DNA of 64,000 nt from Curtobacterium flaccumfaciens UCD-AKU (GCF_000349565.1 NZ_APJN01000018.1:1-64000), one strand, 5' to 3'. Numbered from the stretch's first letter, positions 50,285-60,417 are shown. Notes: a model not told the origin generated them from the sequence alone. Numbers and translations are program-made.

Positions 50285-52132
50285 CTACTCGACGGTGACC
50301 GACTTCGCCAGGTTGCGTGGCTGGTCGACGTCGAGGCCCTTGGCCGCGGCGAGCTCCATGCCGAACATGTGCAGCGGGGCCACGGCGAGCAGCGGCTCGA
50401 ACAGCGGGGTCGCGAGCGGGATCCGCAGGACCTCGTCGGCGAAGGGCAGCACCGCGGCGTCGCCTTCTTCCGCGATGGCGATGACCCGGGCACCGCGGGC
50501 GCGGATCTCCTGGATGTTCGAGACGACCTTCGGGTGCAGCGATCGCGGGTCGCGGGGCGACGGCACGATGACGAAGACGATCTGGCCCGGCTCGATCAGC
50601 GCGATCGGACCGTGCTTGAGCTCACCGGCGGCGAAGCCCTCGGCGTGGATGTACGCGAGTTCCTTCAGCTTCAGCGCACCTTCGAGCGCGATCGGGTAGC
50701 CGACGTGGCGACCGAGGAACAGCACGCTCCGGGTGTCCGCCATCCAGCGGGCCAGGTCCTTGATGCCGGCGGCGTCCTCGATGGTCTGCTGCAGCTTCGG
50801 TGCGAGCCCCTCGAGCTCGGCCACCTGCTCGGCGATCTGCTCGGTGGTGAGCGTGCCGCGCAGCGTCGCCAGGTGCAGCCCGAGCAGGTACAGCGCGACG
50901 CCCTGGGCGATGAACGCCTTGGTGGACGCGACGGCGACCTCGGGCCCCGCGTGCGTGTAGATCACGGCGTCGGACTCACGCGGGATCGTGGCGCCCTGGG
51001 TGTTGCAGATCGACAGGACCTGGGCGCCCTGTTCGCGGGCGTACTTGACGGCCATGAGCGTGTCCATGGTCTCGCCGGACTGGCTGATCGAGACGACCAG
51101 GGTGCGTTCGTTCAGCACCGGGTCGCGGTAGCGGAACTCGTGGGCGAGCTCGACCTCGACCGGGATGCGGGCCCACTGCTCGATGGCGTACTTGCCCAGG
51201 ATGCCGGCGTAGGCGGCGGTGCCGCAGGCGATCACGATGACCCGGTCGACGGTCGCCAGGCGCTCGGCGATCGGGTCGAGGTCGGTCAGGGTGACGGCGC
51301 CGTCGTGGACACGGCCGAGGATCGTCTTGGCGACGGCCTCGGGCTCCTCGCTGATCTCCTTCGCCATGAACGAGGACCAGCCGCCCTTGTCGGCGGCGGA
51401 GGCGTCCCAGTTGACCTCGAACTCGGTCGGCGCGGCGGGGGTGCCGTCGAAGTGGATGACGTCGACGCCGTCGGGGCGGATCGTGGCGATCTCGTCCTGC
51501 CCGATCGACAGCGCGCGCTGCGTGTAGGCGACGAACGCGGCGACGTCCGAGCCCATGAAGTTCTCGCCGTCGCCGAGCCCGACGACCAGGGGCGAGTTGC
51601 GACGGGCGCCGACGACGACACCGGGCTGGTCGGCGTGCACGACGAGGAGCGTGAAGGCGCCCTCGAGCCGCTGCACGGCCTGCTGCATGGCGGCGGTCAG
51701 GTCACCGGTGTCGCGGAAGGCCCGCCCGACCAGGTGCGCGGCGACCTCGGAGTCGGTCTCGCTCCGGAACTCGATGCCCTCGGCCTGCAGTTCGGCGCGG
51801 AGCTCGGAGAAGTTCTCGATGATGCCGTTGTGGATGAGGGCGAGCTTGTCGCCGTCGGCCAGGTGCGGGTGGGCGTTGCCGTCGGTCGGGCCGCCGTGGG
51901 TCGCCCAGCGGGTGTGCCCGATGCCGGTCGTGCCGTCCGGGATCGGCGACGACTCGAGTTCGTCGACCAGGGCCTGGAGCTTGCCGGCCTTCTTGGCCGA
52001 CACGAGGTCTCCGGCTGGGTCGACCACGGCGATGCCCGCCGAGTCGTAGCCGCGGTACTCGAGGCGGCGGAGGCCACCGAGGAGGACGTCCTGGCTGCTG
52101 TTGCTGCCGACGTAGCCGACGATTCCACACAT
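50285..52132 (-). CDS. glmS: Glucosamine-fructose-6-phosphate aminotransferase
   Basis: 615 residues from ATG 52132, which places the nucleophile Cys at position 2 (MCGIVGYVG); the frame is open upstream, but this start is functionally required. Glutaminase domain (RLEYRGYDSAG, GHTRWATHG), then two SIS domains (SQSGETMDTLMAV; LGRHVGYPIALEGALKLKE) and the C-terminal LAKSVTVE. Makes glucosamine-6-P for peptidoglycan; glmM lies 1.7 kb away. TAGGAT 7 nt upstream implies a leaderless transcript. Confidence 0.97.
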   Translation of the reverse strand: MCGIVGYVGSNSSQDVLLGGLRRLEYRGYDSAGIAVVDPAGDLVSAKKAGKLQALVDELESSPIPDGTTGIGHTRWATHGGPTDGNAHPHLADGDKLALIHNGIIENFSELRAELQAEGIEFRSETDSEVAAHLVGRAFRDTGDLTAAMQQAVQRLEGAFTLLVVHADQPGVVVGARRNSPLVVGLGDGENFMGSDVAAFVAYTQRALSIGQDEIATIRPDGVDVIHFDGTPAAPTEFEVNWDASAADKGGWSSFMAKEISEEPEAVAKTILGRVHDGAVTLTDLDPIAERLATVDRVIVIACGTAAYAGILGKYAIEQWARIPVEVELAHEFRYRDPVLNERTLVVSISQSGETMDTLMAVKYAREQGAQVLSICNTQGATIPRESDAVIYTHAGPEVAVASTKAFIAQGVALYLLGLHLATLRGTLTTEQIAEQVAELEGLAPKLQQTIEDAAGIKDLARWMADTRSVLFLGRHVGYPIALEGALKLKELAYIHAEGFAAGELKHGPIALIEPGQIVFVIVPSPRDPRSLHPKVVSNIQEIRARGARVIAIAEEGDAAVLPFADEVLRIPLATPLFEPLLAVAPLHMFGMELAAAKGLDVDQPRNLAKSVTVE

Positions 52133-52139
52133 GGGACCG

Positions 52140-52145
52140 ATCCTA
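52140..52145 (-). promoter_or_regulatory. -10 box of leaderless glmS promoter
   Basis: TAGGAT (minus strand), 7 nt before ATG 52132; back-to-back with the gpx promoter. Confidence 0.5.
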
Positions 52146-52189
52146 CGGTCTGCCTGGACGCCGACCCTGCGAAGTCCCGGGGGTGGGGA

Positions 52190-52195
52190 TAACGT
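52190..52195 (+). promoter_or_regulatory. -10 box of leaderless gpx promoter
   Basis: TAACGT, 7 nt before ATG 52203; no Shine-Dalgarno sequence. Confidence 0.5.
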
Positions 52196-52202
52196 TTCGG
52201 CC

Positions 52203-52688
52203 ATGGGACGCTTCGACGACATCGCCATCACCACGCTGCACGGCGAGGACACCACGTTCGGCGCCTACGCCGACAAGGCCGTACTGGTCGTGAACGTCGC
52301 CTCCCGGTGCGGCCTCGCCCCGCAGTACGAGCAGCTCGAGGCCCTGCAGAAGCAGTACGGCCCCCGCGGGTTCACGGTGCTGGGCTTCCCGAGCAACCAG
52401 TTCCTGCAGGAGCTCGGCTCGTCCGAGGCGATCGACGAGTACTGCTCCACCACGTGGGGCGTGACGTTCCCGATGTCCGAGAAGGTCAAGGTCAACGGCA
52501 AGAGCGCCCACCCGCTCTACCAGGCCCTCAAGGAGACCCCGGACGCCGACGGCAAGGCCGGTCGGGTGAGCTGGAACTTCGAGAAGTTCCTCGTCGCCCC
52601 CGACGGCACCGTCACGCGCTTCCGCCCCACCACGAAGCCGGACGCCCCCGAGGTCGTCGCCGCCATCGAGGCGGCCCTGCCCGCCTGA
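52203..52688 (+). CDS. Glutathione peroxidase-like (thioredoxin-type) peroxidase
   Basis: 161 residues. Peroxidatic Cys in NVASRCGLAPQ (about residue 36), the tetrad Gln in GFPSNQF and Trp-Asn in VSWNFEKFL, plus a likely resolving Cys in AIDEYCSTTWGVTFP (about 80-94). The second Cys often seen in FPCNQF is Ser here. This is the 2-Cys, thioredoxin-dependent GPx pattern, reducing peroxides in the cytoplasm; actinobacteria generally lack glutathione. ATG 52203 sits directly behind a -10. Confidence 0.9.
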   Translation: MGRFDDIAITTLHGEDTTFGAYADKAVLVVNVASRCGLAPQYEQLEALQKQYGPRGFTVLGFPSNQFLQELGSSEAIDEYCSTTWGVTFPMSEKVKVNGKSAHPLYQALKETPDADGKAGRVSWNFEKFLVAPDGTVTRFRPTTKPDAPEVVAAIEAALPA

Positions 52689-52725
52689 CGCGTCGCGTCC
52701 TGCGGGCGCGCACCGAGCACTGGCC

Positions 52726-52775
52726 GGGAGGCCCGGGGCACGTGAGCCGACCGGCTCACGTGCCCCGGGCCTCCC
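52726..52775. terminator. Perfect 23-bp hairpin between gpx and coaA
   Basis: Arms 52726-52748 and 52753-52775 are perfectly complementary (ends GGGAGGCCCGG / CCGGGCCTCCC; tip GAGCC-GACC-GGCTC). It ends the gpx transcript just before the coaA -10. Confidence 0.9.
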
Positions 52776-52780
52776 GTCTG

Positions 52781-52786
52781 TACGCT
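52781..52786 (+). promoter_or_regulatory. -10 box of leaderless coaA promoter
   Basis: TACGCT, 7 nt before ATG 52794 and 5 nt after the terminator hairpin. Confidence 0.5.
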
Positions 52787-52793
52787 CGATCCC

Positions 52794-53738
52794 ATGCCGA
52801 TCCCGGAGACCGCCGTCGCGCACCCGACCCCGTTCGTGGAGATCCCGCGTGCCGAGTGGTCGCAGCTCGCACCCAAGGAGCACCTGTCGCTCACCGAGAC
52901 CGAGATCGTGCAGCTGCGCGGACTCGGCGACCGGTTGGACATGCAGGAGGTGCAGGAGGTCTACCTGCCCCTGTCCCGCCTGCTCACGCTCTACGCGGCC
53001 GGCGCACGGAACCTGCACGCCGAGACGAGCCGGTTCCTGGGTGAGCGCGCCGGACGCACGCCGTTCGTCATCGGCGTCGCGGGTTCCGTCGCCGTCGGCA
53101 AGTCCACCGTCGCCCGTCTGCTGCGGGAGCTGACGAAGCGCTGGCCGGACACCCCTCGCGTGGAGCTCGTGACGACCGACGGCTTCCTGTACCCGAACGC
53201 CCAGCTGGAGCGCCGCGGGATCATGGACCGCAAGGGCTTCCCGGAGTCGTACGACCGCCGCTCCCTGCTGCGCTTCGTGAGCCAGGTGAAGAGCGGGGCA
53301 ACCGAGGTCCGGGCACCGTACTACTCGCACCTGGTCTACGACATCGTGCCTGATGCCGAGATCGTCGTCCGGCAGCCCGACGTGCTCATCGTCGAGGGTC
53401 TCAACGTGCTGGCGCCCCCGGTGCACGGGCGGCTCGCGCTGTCCGACCTGTTCGACTTCACGATCTACGTGGACGCGAAGACCAAGGACATCGAGTCCTG
53501 GTACGTCGACCGGTTCCTCGCCCTGCAGGAAGAGGCGTTCTCGAGCCCCGACTCGTTCTTCCACCGGTTCGCCTCGCTCTCGCGTGAGGACGCGGTGCGG
53601 ACGGCGACCGAGGTCTGGCGGGCGATCAACGAGCCGAACCTGCTCGAGAACGTGCTGCCCACGCGCTCCCGCGCCACCCTGGTGCTGAAGAAGGGCGCGA
53701 ACCACAAGGTGAACTCGGTCCTGCTCCGCAAGATCTGA
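52794..53738 (+). CDS. coaA: Pantothenate kinase type I
   Basis: 314 residues, family length. P-loop [12 protein letters not shown] (about 94-105), TTDGFLYPN (about 125-133), [11 protein letters not shown] (about 143-153), and YDIVPDAEI plus VEGLNVL. Phosphorylates pantothenate, the first step of CoA synthesis; CoA is the donor for acpS encoded 2.5 kb away. Leaderless start behind a strong hairpin. Confidence 0.96.
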   Translation: MPIPETAVAHPTPFVEIPRAEWSQLAPKEHLSLTETEIVQLRGLGDRLDMQEVQEVYLPLSRLLTLYAAGARNLHAETSRFLGERAGRTPFVIGVAGSVAVGKSTVARLLRELTKRWPDTPRVELVTTDGFLYPNAQLERRGIMDRKGFPESYDRRSLLRFVSQVKSGATEVRAPYYSHLVYDIVPDAEIVVRQPDVLIVEGLNVLAPPVHGRLALSDLFDFTIYVDAKTKDIESWYVDRFLALQEEAFSSPDSFFHRFASLSREDAVRTATEVWRAINEPNLLENVLPTRSRATLVLKKGANHKVNSVLLRKI

Positions 53739-53751
53739 ACGGGAGCGGGCA

Positions 53752-53821
53752 GCAAAACACCGGTGTTCGCGAGCTGAACCGCGTCCTGCGCGTGTTCAAC
53801 CGGCGAACACCGGTGTCTTGC
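53752..53821. repeat. Nested inverted repeat (ACACCGGTGT-type) between converging coaA and glmM
   Basis: Arms GCAAAACACCGGTGTTCGC (53752-53770) and GCGAACACCGGTGTCTTGC (53803-53821) are complementary with one mismatch, and each contains the self-palindrome ACACCGGTGT. A weaker inner pair (GAACCGCG / CGTGTTC, about 53776-53798) lies within. Probably a bidirectional terminator; the GCAAGAC end resembles the family A outer arm. Confidence 0.8.
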
Positions 53822-53832
53822 GGAAGGGAACC

Positions 53833-55206
53833 CTACGCGGCGTCGAGCGCCAGGCGGTCCTGCACGACGGCGGCGAGCTCCTCGGCGATGCGCTGGGCGT
53901 CGTCCTGCGACGCAGCCTCGACCATGACCCGCACGACCGGCTCGGTGCCGGAGGGTCGGAGCAGCACGCGACCGGTGTCGCCGAGTGCCACGGACGCCGC
54001 AGTCACGGCGTCCTGCACGCCCTGGTCGGCGAGCCCGTGACGGTCGACGCCACGGACGTTGAGCAGCACCTGCGGGAACACCGTCATGCACGAGGCGAGC
54101 TCCTGCAGGGTCTTGCCCGTCCGCGCCATCTCGGCGACCAGGTGGAGCCCGGTGAGGATGCCGTCGCCCGTGGTGGCGAACTCGTTGAAGATGATGTGGC
54201 CGGACTGCTCGCCACCGATGGAGTAGTCGCCCTCGGTCATCTTCTCGAGCACGTAGCGGTCGCCCACACCGGCCTCGATGACGGTGATGCCCGCGTCGGC
54301 CATGGCCCGCTTGAGCCCGAGGTTCGACATGACCGTCGCGACGAGGGTGTCGTCCTTCAGGCGTCCGCGCTCCTGCAGCGACAACGCCAGGATCGCCATG
54401 ATCTGGTCGCCGTCGATCGCGTTGCCCGCGGCGTCGACCGCCAGGCAGCGGTCCGCGTCGCCGTCGTGCGCGATGCCGACGTCCGCGCCGGCTTCGAGCA
54501 CGGCGCGCGACAGGTTGTCGATGTGGGTCGACCCGACGCCGTCGTTGATGTTCCAACCGTCGGGGTCGGCACCGATGAGCGTCACGCGGGCACCCGCGTT
54601 GACGAAGACCTCGGGTGAGACGCCAGCGGCGGCACCGTTGGCGCAGTCGAGCACGACGTGGATTCCGTCGAGCCGGTGCGGCAGTGTGCCGAGCAGGTGC
54701 ACCACGTAGCGGTCCTCGGCGTCGGCGAACCGCGAGATGCGCCCGACGTCGATGCCGGTGGGGGTCGGTGCGGAGTGGTCGTGCATGGCCGCTTCGATGC
54801 GGTCCTCGACCTCGTCCGGCAGCTTGCGACCACCCGTGGCGAAGAACTTGATCCCGTTGTCGGGAGCGGGGTTGTGCGACGCGGAGATCATCACGCCGAA
54901 GTCGGCGTCGATGTCCGCGACGAGGAACGCCGCGGCGGGCGTGGGGATGACCCCGGCGTCGAGCACGTCGACGCCGGCCGAGGCGAGCCCGGCCGCGACG
55001 GCGGCACCGAGGAACTCGCCGGAGACGCGCGGGTCACGCGCGAGGACCGCGCGCGGGCGCGGTCGACCCGACGCCCGGCGGGCGTCGGCATGGTGTCCGT
55101 GTGTGAGGACGGCCGCGCTCGCCTGGGCAAGACCCAGTGCGAGCGCGGCCGTCAGCTCGCCGTTGGCGAGACCACGAACCCCGTCGGTACCGAACAGACG
55201 CGGCAT
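53833..55206 (-). CDS. glmM: Phosphoglucosamine mutase
   Basis: 457 residues. FGTDGVRG at the N-terminus, active-site serine [14 protein letters not shown] (about 106-119), metal-binding DGDADR (about 245-250), GGEQSGHII and the phosphate-binding [14 protein letters not shown] (about 420-433). Converts glucosamine-6-P to glucosamine-1-P. 22 nt after rpsI, so it is probably cotranscribed with rplM-rpsI, a common actinobacterial arrangement. Confidence 0.97.
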   Translation of the reverse strand: MPRLFGTDGVRGLANGELTAALALGLAQASAAVLTHGHHADARRASGRPRPRAVLARDPRVSGEFLGAAVAAGLASAGVDVLDAGVIPTPAAAFLVADIDADFGVMISASHNPAPDNGIKFFATGGRKLPDEVEDRIEAAMHDHSAPTPTGIDVGRISRFADAEDRYVVHLLGTLPHRLDGIHVVLDCANGAAAGVSPEVFVNAGARVTLIGADPDGWNINDGVGSTHIDNLSRAVLEAGADVGIAHDGDADRCLAVDAAGNAIDGDQIMAILALSLQERGRLKDDTLVATVMSNLGLKRAMADAGITVIEAGVGDRYVLEKMTEGDYSIGGEQSGHIIFNEFATTGDGILTGLHLVAEMARTGKTLQELASCMTVFPQVLLNVRGVDRHGLADQGVQDAVTAASVALGDTGRVLLRPSGTEPVVRVMVEAASQDDAQRIAEELAAVVQDRLALDAA

Positions 55207-55228
55207 GGCGATCTTCAGCCGGTGACGA

Positions 55229-55714
55229 CTAGCGCTTCGAGAACTGCGACGCCTTGCGGGCCTTCTTGAGACCGGCCTTCTTGCGCTCGATGACGCGGGC
55301 GTCACGGGTGAGGAAGCCGGCCTTCTTGAGGGCCGCGCGGTTGTTCTCACGGTCGATCTCGTTCAGCGTGCGGGCGATGGCGAGGCGGAGCGCGCCGGCC
55401 TGACCCGAGGGGCCGCCACCGGTGATGCGGGCGACGACGTCGTACGAGCCGAGGAGCTCGAGCACCTTGAACGGGTCGTTGATGAGCTGCTGGTGCAGCT
55501 TGTTCGGGAAGTAGTCCTCGAGCGTGCGGCCGTTCACGACGAACGTGCCGGAGCCCGGAACGAGGCGAACGCGCGCGATGGCCTCCTTGCGGCGCCCGAC
55601 GGCACCGCCGGAGACGTTGAGGATCTGACGGGGAGCAGCCTCGGCAGCGGCGGGTGCGCTCTCCGTGGTGAAGCTCTCCGGGGTCTGGTCGAGGGAATCA
55701 GCGATCTGAGCCAT
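55229..55714 (-). CDS. rpsI: 30S ribosomal protein S9
   Basis: 161 residues: a non-conserved acidic/Ala-rich N-terminal extension (about 1-33) then the S9 core ([25 protein letters not shown]) and the invariant C-terminal [11 protein letters not shown] that reaches the P-site tRNA. Encoded 37 nt after rplM. Confidence 0.97.
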   Translation of the reverse strand: MAQIADSLDQTPESFTTESAPAAAEAAPRQILNVSGGAVGRRKEAIARVRLVPGSGTFVVNGRTLEDYFPNKLHQQLINDPFKVLELLGSYDVVARITGGGPSGQAGALRLAIARTLNEIDRENNRAALKKAGFLTRDARVIERKKAGLKKARKASQFSKR

Positions 55715-55751
55715 GAGTTTCTCTATGTCCTTGAAGTCGTCGTGGCCGGAA

Positions 55752-56198
55752 CTACTGTGCGACCTGGTCGAAGATGTACGCCTTGGGCTGCTGCGCGGCG
55801 TGCGGGTGCTCCGCGCCGGCGTAGACCTTCAGCTTCTTGAGCTGCTCGCGGCCGAGGGTGTTCTTCGGCAGCATGCCGCGGATCGCCTTCTCGACGGCGC
55901 GGGTGGGGTGCTTCTCGAGCATCTCCGGGTAGGAGGTCGCCGTCAGGCCGCCCGGGTACCCCGAGTGACGGTAGTAGACCTTCTTCGCGAGCTTCGAACC
56001 GGTCAGTGCGACCTTGTCGGCGTTCACGATGATGACGTAGTCACCCATGTCCATGTGCTGGGCGAAGGTGGCCTTGTGCTTGCCGCGCAGGAGCGCCGCG
56101 GCGTGGGTGGCGAGACGGCCGAGGACGACGTCGGTGGCGTCGATGACGATCCAGTCGTGCTGGACGTCTGCCGGCTTCGGTGAGAACGTGCGAGTCAC
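55752..56198 (-). CDS. rplM: 50S ribosomal protein L13
   Basis: 148 residues from GTG 56198. [16 protein letters not shown] (about 16-31), [25 protein letters not shown] and YRHSGYPGG ... [22 protein letters not shown] are L13 signatures. First gene of the rplM-rpsI-glmM unit. Confidence 0.97.
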   Translation of the reverse strand: MTRTFSPKPADVQHDWIVIDATDVVLGRLATHAAALLRGKHKATFAQHMDMGDYVIIVNADKVALTGSKLAKKVYYRHSGYPGGLTATSYPEMLEKHPTRAVEKAIRGMLPKNTLGREQLKKLKVYAGAEHPHAAQQPKAYIFDQVAQ

Positions 56199-56338
56199 AG
56201 GAGTGCTGCTTTCGTGTCGAGGTGAGGAGTCCGTGAATCCCACTCCGGTCGGGAGTTCCGCGGGCAGAAGCACGGGGAACACCTCGGTTGGAGGGCTCAT
56301 CTGACTGTCCGCGCGCGGGGCGCACAGACCAAGGTGAG
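56199..56338 (-). other. 5' leader of rplM
   Basis: About 130 nt between the predicted transcription start and GTG 56198, unusually long for this window. It contains GC-rich segments able to pair, including CCGGTCGGGAG-like and GCGCGCGG stretches. An L13 autoregulatory leader is possible by analogy with other phyla; I did not establish a conserved fold. Confidence 0.35.
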
Positions 56339-56368
56339 AGCCTAGCCGACGCGGGGTGCGTCGGTCAA
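56339..56368 (-). promoter_or_regulatory. rplM promoter
   Basis: On the minus strand TTGACC (56363-56368), 18-nt spacer, TAGGCT (56339-56344). The region 56369-56455 holds a further inverted pair CTGGAGGCGCGG / CCGCGCCTCCAG (about 56386-56420). Confidence 0.7.
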
Positions 56369-56455
56369 ACGCGGCCACCCGCGGCCTGGAGGCGCGGGGC
56401 GGCCCCGCACCGCGCCTCCAGTCCGCCGCGCGGTCGCGCCCACCGCGCATGGTGA

Positions 56456-56498
56456 GCAGAAGACGTCGGGTCCGCACCGCGAACCCGACGTCTTCTGC
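56456..56498 (-). terminator. Hairpin terminator of the nuclease gene
   Basis: GCAGAAGACGTCGGGT (56456-56471) is exactly complementary to 56483-56498, with an 11-nt loop, 31 nt past the nuclease stop. Confidence 0.7.
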
Positions 56499-56529
56499 AC
56501 ACTCATCGCCCCGACGTGGGGCGTGGGGA

Positions 56530-59500
56530 CTACTCCGCAGCCGCAGCCCGACGGCGGCGACGCACGACCAGCACACCCGCACCCGCCGCGAGCAGCAGGA
56601 ACGCCACCAGCGCACCGGCACCGAGCCCCGACGCTCCCGTGAATGCGAGCTGCCCGTCCGCGGTGATCGTGATCGGGGTCCACCCGATCAGCGTGCCGTC
56701 CGCAGCCGTCACCGCCAACCGGTGTGCACCAACCACCGTGTCGGCAGGGATCGTCACCCGGACCGTCCCGTCAGCAGCGACCACAGCCGTGCCGATCAGC
56801 GTCGGCTCCGAGAACAACCACACGTTCACCGTGTCACCGGCAGACGCAGTACCCACCGTCACCGTGATGGTCTCCCCCGCACGAGCCGACGCCGGAGCCG
56901 AGACGCTCCCGCGGTTCGCGTCGGTGAGACCGGTCTCCGACGGGGCCACCGGCGGCACCGCCCCGGGAGCCGACGGGGTCGGAGCGGGGGTCGGCTTCGA
57001 GGGCGTCGGGCTCGGCACCGGGGTCGGGTCGGTCCCGGGCTCGGTGCCCGGGGCGTCCAGGTCGAAGCCGACCAGGATCGGGTCGTGGTCGCTCGCCCGG
57101 TACACGTCGTCGGTGTACAGGTTCGTCGCGTTGTAGTTGTAGCGGCTGTACTCCAGGCCCACCGACTCGACCGAGTTGATGTTCCAGATGTCCACGCCCG
57201 TGACCGTCTCGAGTGCGGCCTTCGAGGCGAACACGTGGTCGAGCGAACCGCTCAGGCCGGAGAACACGTAGGAGTACTCGGTGCTGTCCCGAGCCGGGCC
57301 GAGGTCGGTGTAGCCGGCGCCGTCGAGGACGACCACCGGGTCCTCCTTGCTGTAGGCGTTGAAGTCGCCGAGCATGAACACCTTGTCGGTGCCGTACTGG
57401 TCCTGCATGGCGCTGGAGAAGGTCACGAGGGCCTTCGCCTGGGCCACGCGGGACGCGTTCGACGCTCCCTGCCCGTCACCCTGGTCGGCGTTCTCACCGG
57501 TGCCGGAGCCCTTGGACTTGAAGTGGTTCGCGATCACCAGGAAGTCGTCGTCCGCGGTGCCACCGACCGGGCGGAACGCGTCCGCGACGGGCTGGCGGGC
57601 GTTCGTGAACGCGTCGTCGAGCAGGATCGTGGACTCGCCGACGGGCTCGACGCGGGCCTTCTTGTAGATGAGTGCGAGGCGGATGACGTCCTCGCTCGCG
57701 GGCACGACGGCCGGGGACTTCGCGTACGCCCAGGTGTCCTGGCCGGTGGCGGCGTTGAGCGCGTCGACCAGGGTGGCCACGGCGGCGTCGCGGTCCTGGC
57801 CGAAGCGGGCCGAGTTCTCGATCTCCTCGAGCGAGACGACGTCGGCGTCCAGCCCGTTGATGGCCTTGACGATCTTGACCTGCTGGCGCAGGAAGTCCTC
57901 CTGCTCAGCGGCGCCGCGGGCGTCGCAGCCGGAGTTCACCGTGACGGGGTCGCCGGCACGGTCGGTGTAGTACTTGCAGCCGGTGAGCTCGTCGCCCGTG
58001 GTCGGGAAGTAGTTGAGCACGTTGAAGCCGGCGAGCTTCAGGTCACCGCCGACGTCCTGCGGTGCCGGCTGGCGCACCTTCGAGAACGACGCCGGCAGGT
58101 CGGCCGCCGGGGTCGCACCGGTGATCGGCGCGGTCGGCTGGAACTTCCACCCGTTGTTGCGGTAGTCGAGGACGACCGGCTCGGTGAAGGTGGCGGCGGC
58201 CCCGACGGTGACGGGGCCCTGGGTGAGCCACGACACCGGGATGCCCTGGTTCGCCTGGGTGAGGAAGTTCGTGCTCGCGCCGTCGTCGAGCGTGACCTTG
58301 CGCGCGGCGTTGTCGGCCTCGACGGCCTTCGCCTCGGCGCTGCCGGGGCGACCGACCTCGGTCGGCTGGACCAGACGCTTCGTCCCACTGGCGAGCACGA
58401 CCTCGCCGTACTGGTTCGTCGTGTAGTTGTCGGCGACGGTGTACGCGCCCTGGGGAGCGACGAGCATGCTCTCGAGCGACTCCCGCTGGGCGTCGGACGA
58501 CGGGAACGCGACCGCGGCGGGCTGCGGTGCCGCGACGGTGTCGTCGAGCTGCTGCAGCGACGAGGCGCCGGACACCGTGAGCTCGGTCAGGCCGAAGTAC
58601 TCGGACACGGCGCCGGTGACGCGGACGTGGTCGCCCCGCTGCACCAGTCCGGCGGTTGCGGACGAGAACACGAACACGGCGTCGGACGCGGTGTGGGCGC
58701 CGAGGTCGATCGCGCCGCCGGTGCCGGCGGTCTGGATCGTGTAGCCGTCGAAGCCACCGGTGCCGTACACCGCGGTGACGACGCCGTCGGTCGTGACGTT
58801 CTTGCCGGCGTACGGCGAGGTGTCCGTGGTGCCCTGCAGCTGGGCGATGGTCACCGTCTCGGCGGGGGTGCCGGGCGTGGGGGTCCCGCCGTCGCCCGGG
58901 TCGGTCGGGTCCGTGGGTTCGGTCGGCGCCGTCGTCTCGCCCGCGGCGTTCCGCGGGGTGAGCGTCGTCGTCACCGAGAAGTCCGCGCCGTTGACGTCGG
59001 TGTCCGTGGTGCCCTGGCGGACCAGGCCGTTCGGCACCGAGTTGTCCCCGGTCACGGTGCGGACGGTCGACTCGAACGTGTTCGAGGCGCCGTAGCCGAG
59101 CAGGTCGACGACGCCGTCGGTGCCTGCGGCGACGGGTCCGGCGGCGAGCGCCAGCGGTGCGGTGGCGTCGGAGAGCACGAGGGTGCCCGTGGTGCCCGAC
59201 GGGGTGAGCGACGCGGTGTCGTCGTCGGCGGGCAGGTCCTCGCCGGCCGCGGTGGCCCCGCCGTTGCCCGCCATCGACACCAGGAAGGTGCCCTTCGCCG
59301 GCACGGTGCCCGCGAGCGCGCTGGCCGAGAAGGTGCCGGTGCCCGTCGCGGAGCGGTACTGCAGCGACCACCCGTCGAGCGACACCGGGGCGTCGGTCGG
59401 GTTGCCGATCTCGACGAACTTCTGGTTGTAGGAGGCGCCCTTGCTGCCCGCCTTCAGGTAGGCCTCCTCGATGACGAGGCCGGTCCCCTCGGGGTTCGCG

Positions 59501-59589
59501 GACGCTGCGGTGACGGTGACGAGTGGTGCCGCGAGGAGCGTCGCGGCCGCCGTGGCGCACAGCAGAGTGCGCCCGAGGGTGTTGGCCAT
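56530..59589 (-). CDS. nucH: Cell-wall-anchored ExeM/NucH-type extracellular endonuclease
   Basis: 1019 residues. Signal peptide (about 1-32), lamin-tail-like domain ([36 protein letters not shown] split at about 38-75), OB-fold region (about 240-345), then an endonuclease/exonuclease/phosphatase domain ([45 protein letters not shown]; about 520-840). After a Pro/Thr linker and an Ig-like domain it ends LAFTG (about 981-985), a hydrophobic helix and RRRRR, a class E-type sorting signal. It degrades extracellular DNA, releasing phosphate. ATG 59589 follows TAGCGT by 6 nt. Confidence 0.93.
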   Translation of the reverse strand: MANTLGRTLLCATAAATLLAAPLVTVTAASANPEGTGLVIEEAYLKAGSKGASYNQKFVEIGNPTDAPVSLDGWSLQYRSATGTGTFSASALAGTVPAKGTFLVSMAGNGGATAAGEDLPADDDTASLTPSGTTGTLVLSDATAPLALAAGPVAAGTDGVVDLLGYGASNTFESTVRTVTGDNSVPNGLVRQGTTDTDVNGADFSVTTTLTPRNAAGETTAPTEPTDPTDPGDGGTPTPGTPAETVTIAQLQGTTDTSPYAGKNVTTDGVVTAVYGTGGFDGYTIQTAGTGGAIDLGAHTASDAVFVFSSATAGLVQRGDHVRVTGAVSEYFGLTELTVSGASSLQQLDDTVAAPQPAAVAFPSSDAQRESLESMLVAPQGAYTVADNYTTNQYGEVVLASGTKRLVQPTEVGRPGSAEAKAVEADNAARKVTLDDGASTNFLTQANQGIPVSWLTQGPVTVGAAATFTEPVVLDYRNNGWKFQPTAPITGATPAADLPASFSKVRQPAPQDVGGDLKLAGFNVLNYFPTTGDELTGCKYYTDRAGDPVTVNSGCDARGAAEQEDFLRQQVKIVKAINGLDADVVSLEEIENSARFGQDRDAAVATLVDALNAATGQDTWAYAKSPAVVPASEDVIRLALIYKKARVEPVGESTILLDDAFTNARQPVADAFRPVGGTADDDFLVIANHFKSKGSGTGENADQGDGQGASNASRVAQAKALVTFSSAMQDQYGTDKVFMLGDFNAYSKEDPVVVLDGAGYTDLGPARDSTEYSYVFSGLSGSLDHVFASKAALETVTGVDIWNINSVESVGLEYSRYNYNATNLYTDDVYRASDHDPILVGFDLDAPGTEPGTDPTPVPSPTPSKPTPAPTPSAPGAVPPVAPSETGLTDANRGSVSAPASARAGETITVTVGTASAGDTVNVWLFSEPTLIGTAVVAADGTVRVTIPADTVVGAHRLAVTAADGTLIGWTPITITADGQLAFTGASGLGAGALVAFLLLAAGAGVLVVRRRRRAAAAE

Positions 59590-59595
59590 GCCCGC

Positions 59596-59601
59596 ACGCT
59601 A
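59596..59601 (-). promoter_or_regulatory. -10 box of leaderless nucH promoter
   Basis: TAGCGT (minus strand), 6 nt before ATG 59589. Confidence 0.5.
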
Positions 59602-59616
59602 CCGACCTGCGGGGAC

Positions 59617-59635
59617 ATTCAGGTTGCGCTGAGGT
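59617..59635 (-). promoter_or_regulatory. Direct repeat at the -35 of nucH, PhoR/PhoP-like
   Basis: On the minus strand ACCTCAGC-n3-ACCTGAAT: two 8-mers with an 11-nt period over the expected -35. This geometry (8-bp tandem repeats, 3-bp gap) is that of the PhoR site of Corynebacterium, where nucH is a phosphate-starvation gene. Similarity is suggestive only. Confidence 0.35.
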
Positions 59636-59673
59636 AAATGATTGCGTTCGGCAACATCAGCGATGCGGCGGCA

Positions 59674-60417
59674 TCAGCCGATCGGCAGCCAGGTCCCGCC
59701 CACGCGCCGCACGGCTGGTCCGTGTCCGGGCAGTACCAGTGCCGGGAACGGCAGCGCCCGCGCCGACTCGAGCGCGCGGTCCTGGTCGGCGGTGAAGAAC
59801 GGCGTGATCATCCGCGGCCGCGGGGCCCACGACCCGGGCTGGGTGTCGTGGCGACTGACGACCGCGTCGCCCGTCACGATCGCGTCGGCTGCGGGCAGCA
59901 GGTACGCCGTCGAACCGTCGGTGTGCCCGACGGCCGGGAGCGGCGCGATCGCGCGTCCCGCGAAGTCCGCGCCCGTGAACGCACGCGCCGACGGCACGGT
60001 GGTGGGCCGCAGGGCGTCCGACCGGATCGCCCGCGCCAACCAGGCGAGGACGCGTGGGCTGGCGAGCCGACCGCCGATCTCCGCCGGGGTGACCTGCTGC
60101 CGCTCCGGCCCGCGGACGTTGTCGAGCTCGTCGGCGTGGGCGAGCACCTCGACGTGCGGGTACCGCTCCAGGATCCCGGGGATGCCGCCGACGTGGTCGA
60201 CGTGTCCGTGCGTGACGTAGACGCGTCGGAGGTCGGCGGGGTCGTGTCCGGCGGCGCGCACGGTGTCGAGCACCAGGTCCGTGTCGGCCGGGTACCCCGC
60301 GTCGATGAGCGCGACGCCGTCCTCCTCCGCCAGCACCACCCAGTTGGACACGGGGCCCTCGACGAAGACGACTCCGGGGGCGACGGACACGACGGAACGG
60401 GGTTCGCGCGGGCTCAT
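59674..60417 (-). CDS. MBL-fold metallohydrolase
   Basis: 247 residues from ATG 60417 (ATGA overlap with truA). Zn-binding THGHVDHVGG (about 69-78), VGHTDGS (His about 167), GDAVV and LPGHGP near the C-terminus. Small soluble beta-lactamase-fold hydrolase; substrate unknown (thioester, lactone or phosphoester in relatives). Coupling to truA is probably incidental. Confidence 0.85.
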   Translation of the reverse strand: MSPREPRSVVSVAPGVVFVEGPVSNWVVLAEEDGVALIDAGYPADTDLVLDTVRAAGHDPADLRRVYVTHGHVDHVGGIPGILERYPHVEVLAHADELDNVRGPERQQVTPAEIGGRLASPRVLAWLARAIRSDALRPTTVPSARAFTGADFAGRAIAPLPAVGHTDGSTAYLLPAADAIVTGDAVVSRHDTQPGSWAPRPRMITPFFTADQDRALESARALPFPALVLPGHGPAVRRVGGTWLPIG

